A stretch of 14,291 nucleotides of DNA. Origin: an uncultured Eubacteriales bacterium. GTDB lineage: Bacteria; Bacillota; Clostridia; Oscillospirales; Oscillospiraceae. The stretch covers positions 1 to 14,291 of the forward strand of contig UQGU01000057.1 in the NCBI GenBank assembly GCA_900540635.1, written 5' to 3'. How positions within the stretch are numbered: position 1 is the first letter of the stretch; every line of letters starts with the position of its first letter. Shown here piece by piece: positions 11,279 to 14,291 of the stretch. The position numbers were made by a program, and so were the translations under genes. The notes under the pieces are model-generated. The model was given only the letters and a program-made list of their open reading frames with translations, was not told the DNA's origin and did no database searches.

Positions 11279-14095
11279 ATGCTGCGGGACATTCTGACGC
11301 TCTCGGCGCTGATTCTGGCTGTGCTGCTGGTGCGGGCAGCGTTCAAAAACCGCGTGCCGAAGCGGATGATCTATTGCCTCTGGCTGGTGGTTCTTCTGAA
11401 GCTCTGCCTGCCGGGGACGCTGTTTTCGCTGCCGGTTCTTCCGGCGGCGGAAGGAACTGCGCCTGTGCAGACTGTGCAGACCACGCCGGTGGTTTCAACT
11501 GCGTCGACAATTCCAGCGCCGTCGACGACCACTGTACAGCCCACGGCTCCGGTTCAAACAACGACGCAGCCGGAACAGACCGCAACGCAGCCGGAAACGA
11601 AGCCAGAGACACAGCCTATGACGCCTGCCGTGCAGGAGACGGCAAAACCGGCGGCAAAGCCTTTGACCACGGCGCGGATTTTGCAAATCGTCTGGTTCAG
11701 CGGCAGCGCGCTGCTCGGACTCTGGCTGTTTGGTACATGGCTGACGTTCACGATTCGGCTCCACAAAGATAAGAAATTCCTCGGAAAACGGGGAAGGACG
11801 AACATTTACGTCTCCAGACGTATCAAATCGCCCTGTTTAGCCGGTCTCATTCCGGCGGTCTACCTGACGGAAGACGTACTGCGCAGTGACACGACCGAGC
11901 TGATCGTGCGCCACGAACTGACGCACCTGCGCCATCTGGACTTTCTGTGGTCATTCTGCCGGACGCTGGCTGTGATCGTCTACTGGTGGAATCCGCTCGT
12001 CTGGCTGGCGGCGATTATCTCGAAGCGCGACGCAGAGCTTGCGTGCGATGAAGCCGTTGCGGCGGGGTTGCAGCCCGAGCAGCGCATCGCCTACGCACGG
12101 GCGATTCTCGCGCAGGCGCCGCGCAAAAAAGCCGCTTTGAGTCTGGCGGGTCCCCCTGTGAAGGAGCGGATTTTGTTTCTGACGAAAAAACAGAAAACGA
12201 GCATTCTTTGCATCGTTCTGGCGCTGGCGCTGACCGTAAGCGCAACCGGCTGCTCGTTTGCAGAGCTCACGCGCCGGAAAACGAACGCGTCTGCATCCTC
12301 CACGGAAGAAGCGCAGCCGAAAACGGAGCCGCAAGCCGAAACAGCGCCGGAACCGGTCGCAGAAAAGGTGCAGCCGGAACGCACGGCGCCGGAAGAAGAA
12401 CTTTCAGTCGACGAGACCGCGCGGGCGGCGTGGTTCGACTTTGCGGACCGGTGGCGGCTGGATTATCTGCCGGTCTTTTCGCGCGGCGCGGCACCTGCAT
12501 CGACATCGGAATATCTGATGTGGGTCTTTTCGCGGAATATGGACGCGCTGAAGGAACAGGGCAGCATGACAAAGGAGTATGTTGAGACGCAGATCAAAAC
12601 GCATTTTGAGCTTGGAAACTTGATGCATGAAGGGCTTTCAAAGGTATGGGATTATGACGGCGAGGTTTATGCAGCGGTTTCAGGTGGCGTAAATGACCGA
12701 CCACTTACACGGCTCGACAGCGTCTTGACGGCAAATATCGGCGGAAAGCAGATTTACTATGTGCAGTACAGCCGGATGGGGAACGGCAATCTGCTCGATG
12801 ATGTGCAGTGGAATCGGTACCGCGATGAAATTATTAGCGGCGAGACACAGGACCTGTCTGGGCTTCGGGAGGACACGCTCAGCTTTTATATGCAGGACGG
12901 CGAGCCGGTTTTTCTGAGCCATACGGAGCTGAACATCGAAGAGCCGCCCTTCACGCCGCTTCCGAACGACGGAACATATGATGTGACGCAGCCCTTGCAG
13001 GAATGGGAGCTGACGCGCACGAACGGCGTGCAGACCGGTATGACGCAGGCGCAGGTGGAAGCAATCACGGGATCTCTTGTTCCCGATGCATACGGCAATG
13101 CACTGCTGGACAATCAGAGCGTTTTTTATTATTTCCGGCAGAACGGCTACCGGACGCCGCAGTTGATGGAGCTTCGCTGGGATGGTACGGTAGAAAATGA
13201 CGAGATCGTTTGTGAAACGGCGCAGGATGCGCCCGCCTTCCGCGGTATTTGCCTCGGCGATACGATCGACGAGGTGTTGGATAAATTCCCGTGCGTGGAC
13301 CGGGAGCTGAAACGGTGGCAGACGCAGTATGTCTACGGCGAGGCGGGCACAGACAATTACGCAGAGCTGAGCTTTGTTGCAGACAGCTTCTATTCGCTGT
13401 CGTTCTTCCTGCATGGGCAGCGCCGCGCGACCATCGACTTTTCCCGCGTGCAGCAGCGTGTGTTTGAAATCACAATTTCTGCCGAAGAAAACTTGAAGGA
13501 CACCAATCCGTGGCAGGCTGTGGACGCAGGATTCCTGCGCGACTCTGCGCTGCGCGAGGAGCTTACAGCAGATCTGTCGAAGCTGCCGGATGATTTGCTG
13601 CTTGCGTTTTTATCAGGCACCGAGGTTGTGCAGACAGACGACGGCTTTACCTTTGACAACCCGGGTGAGCTTTCCTCCGATGAGCTGTTCCGGCTCTTTC
13701 TCTGGTGGACAAACCGCAGCGCGCTGGAGAAATACAGGAATCCGGACGACGGATGGTTCTACTTTCCGAGCAGCGCCATTCACCGGACGCTCGACTGCTA
13801 TTTCAGAAGATACTCCTTTGATATCACGCAGTGTGCGGGTTATGACACGAAAAGCGGTACAGTTGTCGATCAGACGGCGGCTCTCGAACCCGGGAATCTA
13901 CGGTTGCAGAGAGTCTCAAAGACGATGGACGGGCACAAAGTGACCTATGTCGTTGATTTTTATCCCATACTGGATGACTTGCAGGTAGGACCGGAGCCTT
14001 TCGCGCGCAAGGAATATACGCTTTTGTGCTATCCCGGAGATTTTTACATTGAGAGCGCCCGCTATGTCCCGCTGGATGGCGCGGCGGCGCAATAA
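11279..14095 (+). CDS. BlaR1-like M56 membrane metalloprotease with large atypical outer domain
   Basis: Membrane zinc protease of 938 residues, far longer than BlaR1/MecR1 (about 585-600). The start is ATG 11279, one base after the repressor stop and 6 bases after GGGAGG. Two helices near 5-22 and 30-46 are followed by a Thr/Pro/Gln-rich linker (about 58-130), a helix at 134-155, and the gluzincin motif HELTH (212-216) with the third ligand region ELACDE (253-258). A helix lies between them (YWWNPLVWLAAII) and a last one at about 307-326. The rest, about 600 residues, should be outside the cell. It has no transpeptidase SxxK/KTG sensor. Instead, SmpA/BLIP-like repeats are suggested at 583-650 (GVQTGMTQAQVEAITG) and 656-735 (GICLGDTIDEVLDKFP), flanked by two weakly similar domains at about 410-500 and 799-895. 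It probably senses a different envelope signal and triggers loss of the repressor. Confidence 0.9.
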   Translation: MLRDILTLSALILAVLLVRAAFKNRVPKRMIYCLWLVVLLKLCLPGTLFSLPVLPAAEGTAPVQTVQTTPVVSTASTIPAPSTTTVQPTAPVQTTTQPEQTATQPETKPETQPMTPAVQETAKPAAKPLTTARILQIVWFSGSALLGLWLFGTWLTFTIRLHKDKKFLGKRGRTNIYVSRRIKSPCLAGLIPAVYLTEDVLRSDTTELIVRHELTHLRHLDFLWSFCRTLAVIVYWWNPLVWLAAIISKRDAELACDEAVAAGLQPEQRIAYARAILAQAPRKKAALSLAGPPVKERILFLTKKQKTSILCIVLALALTVSATGCSFAELTRRKTNASASSTEEAQPKTEPQAETAPEPVAEKVQPERTAPEEELSVDETARAAWFDFADRWRLDYLPVFSRGAAPASTSEYLMWVFSRNMDALKEQGSMTKEYVETQIKTHFELGNLMHEGLSKVWDYDGEVYAAVSGGVNDRPLTRLDSVLTANIGGKQIYYVQYSRMGNGNLLDDVQWNRYRDEIISGETQDLSGLREDTLSFYMQDGEPVFLSHTELNIEEPPFTPLPNDGTYDVTQPLQEWELTRTNGVQTGMTQAQVEAITGSLVPDAYGNALLDNQSVFYYFRQNGYRTPQLMELRWDGTVENDEIVCETAQDAPAFRGICLGDTIDEVLDKFPCVDRELKRWQTQYVYGEAGTDNYAELSFVADSFYSLSFFLHGQRRATIDFSRVQQRVFEITISAEENLKDTNPWQAVDAGFLRDSALREELTADLSKLPDDLLLAFLSGTEVVQTDDGFTFDNPGELSSDELFRLFLWWTNRSALEKYRNPDDGWFYFPSSAIHRTLDCYFRRYSFDITQCAGYDTKSGTVVDQTAALEPGNLRLQRVSKTMDGHKVTYVVDFYPILDDLQVGPEPFARKEYTLLCYPGDFYIESARYVPLDGAAAQ

Positions 14096-14277
14096 TGCGG
14101 AACAAATTCATTTGCAAAGGGATTATGAAACGTATGCAGAATGAAGCCTGGCTGGATGAAATAAACCGCATTGTGTCCTTTCACGAGATTTCGGACAGCC
14201 GGTACTACAGCGCGGAGGAACACGATTTCTGGCAGGTGATTGTCAGCCTGATTCTAGCTGGGTACCGGGTGCAGTAA
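14095..14277 (+). CDS. Small protein of unknown function
   Basis: Sixty codons from ATG 14095, which overlaps the TAA of the M56 gene (TAATG), a typical translational coupling. A second start at ATG 14125 (50 residues) follows AAAGGG and fits an acidic/aromatic soluble protein better; the intervening residues are basic and poorly structured. The core WLDEINRIVSFHEIS...EEHDFWQVIVSLILAGYRVQ looks like one compact helix-rich domain with no signal peptide or membrane segment. No family is recognised. Being last in the operon, it may serve the same response, but nothing in it shows how. Confidence 0.6.
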   Translation: MRNKFICKGIMKRMQNEAWLDEINRIVSFHEISDSRYYSAEEHDFWQVIVSLILAGYRVQ

Positions 14278-14291
14278 AGCGTAGATTTTTT

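Noticed and set aside
12680..13414. Minus-strand open frame of 244 codons inside the M56 gene
   Set aside because: The host gene is continuous with an intact protease motif and coupled start; the opposite frame has no ribosome binding site or recognisable family.

Overview
The window looks like chromosomal DNA of a Gram-positive gut-type Clostridia bacterium, most likely of the Oscillospiraceae/Ruminococcaceae group. The basis is moderately high G+C, strong AGGAGG-type ribosome binding sites, SLH-domain surface protein, BlaI/M56 regulation, an IS1182-family element and short palindromic intergenic repeats of the 'GTCATTCCGAGCGAACGCAG' type. The lineage is an inference; no marker gene is present.

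Layout. (1) 1-1212: the right-hand part of an IS1182-type insertion sequence, with its transposase running in from the left edge. (2) 1213-1654: no convincing gene; two palindromic dispersed repeats and several hairpins. (3) 1655-8527, all on the minus strand: a complete transcription unit. It has a near-consensus promoter, a cobalamin riboswitch with an intrinsic terminator, then a lipoprotein solute-binding protein, two permeases, two ATPases (a full nickel/dipeptide-type ABC importer) and a translationally coupled MATE family transporter. (4) 8599-8812: an odd structured segment. It holds a large inverted repeat, nested hairpins, and a 28-nt sequence that reads as the T-arm, acceptor strand and CCA end of a tmRNA/tRNA gene, followed by its own terminator. 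It looks like an integration (att) remnant. (5) 9002-10690, minus strand: a secreted protein with three SLH domains and a probable beta-propeller. (6) 10897-14277, plus strand: a BlaI-type repressor, an unusually long BlaR1-like M56 metalloprotease with a large non-penicillin-binding outer domain, and a small unknown protein.

How the parts work together. The importer is controlled by B12 through transcription termination, so its likely cargo is cobalt, a cobalt chelate or another corrinoid-related compound rather than generic peptides; this is inferred from the riboswitch. The BlaI/M56 pair has the architecture of the beta-lactam-type sensing switch (membrane protease inactivating a repressor), but the sensor half is different, so the signal is probably another envelope condition. 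The SLH protein is divergent from it and shares the 206-bp intergenic region, including a BlaI-like dyad over the repressor's own -35 box.

The most interesting points are the B12-controlled importer-plus-MATE operon, the tmRNA-like att/inverted-repeat segment, and the duplicated outer domain architecture of the M56 protein.
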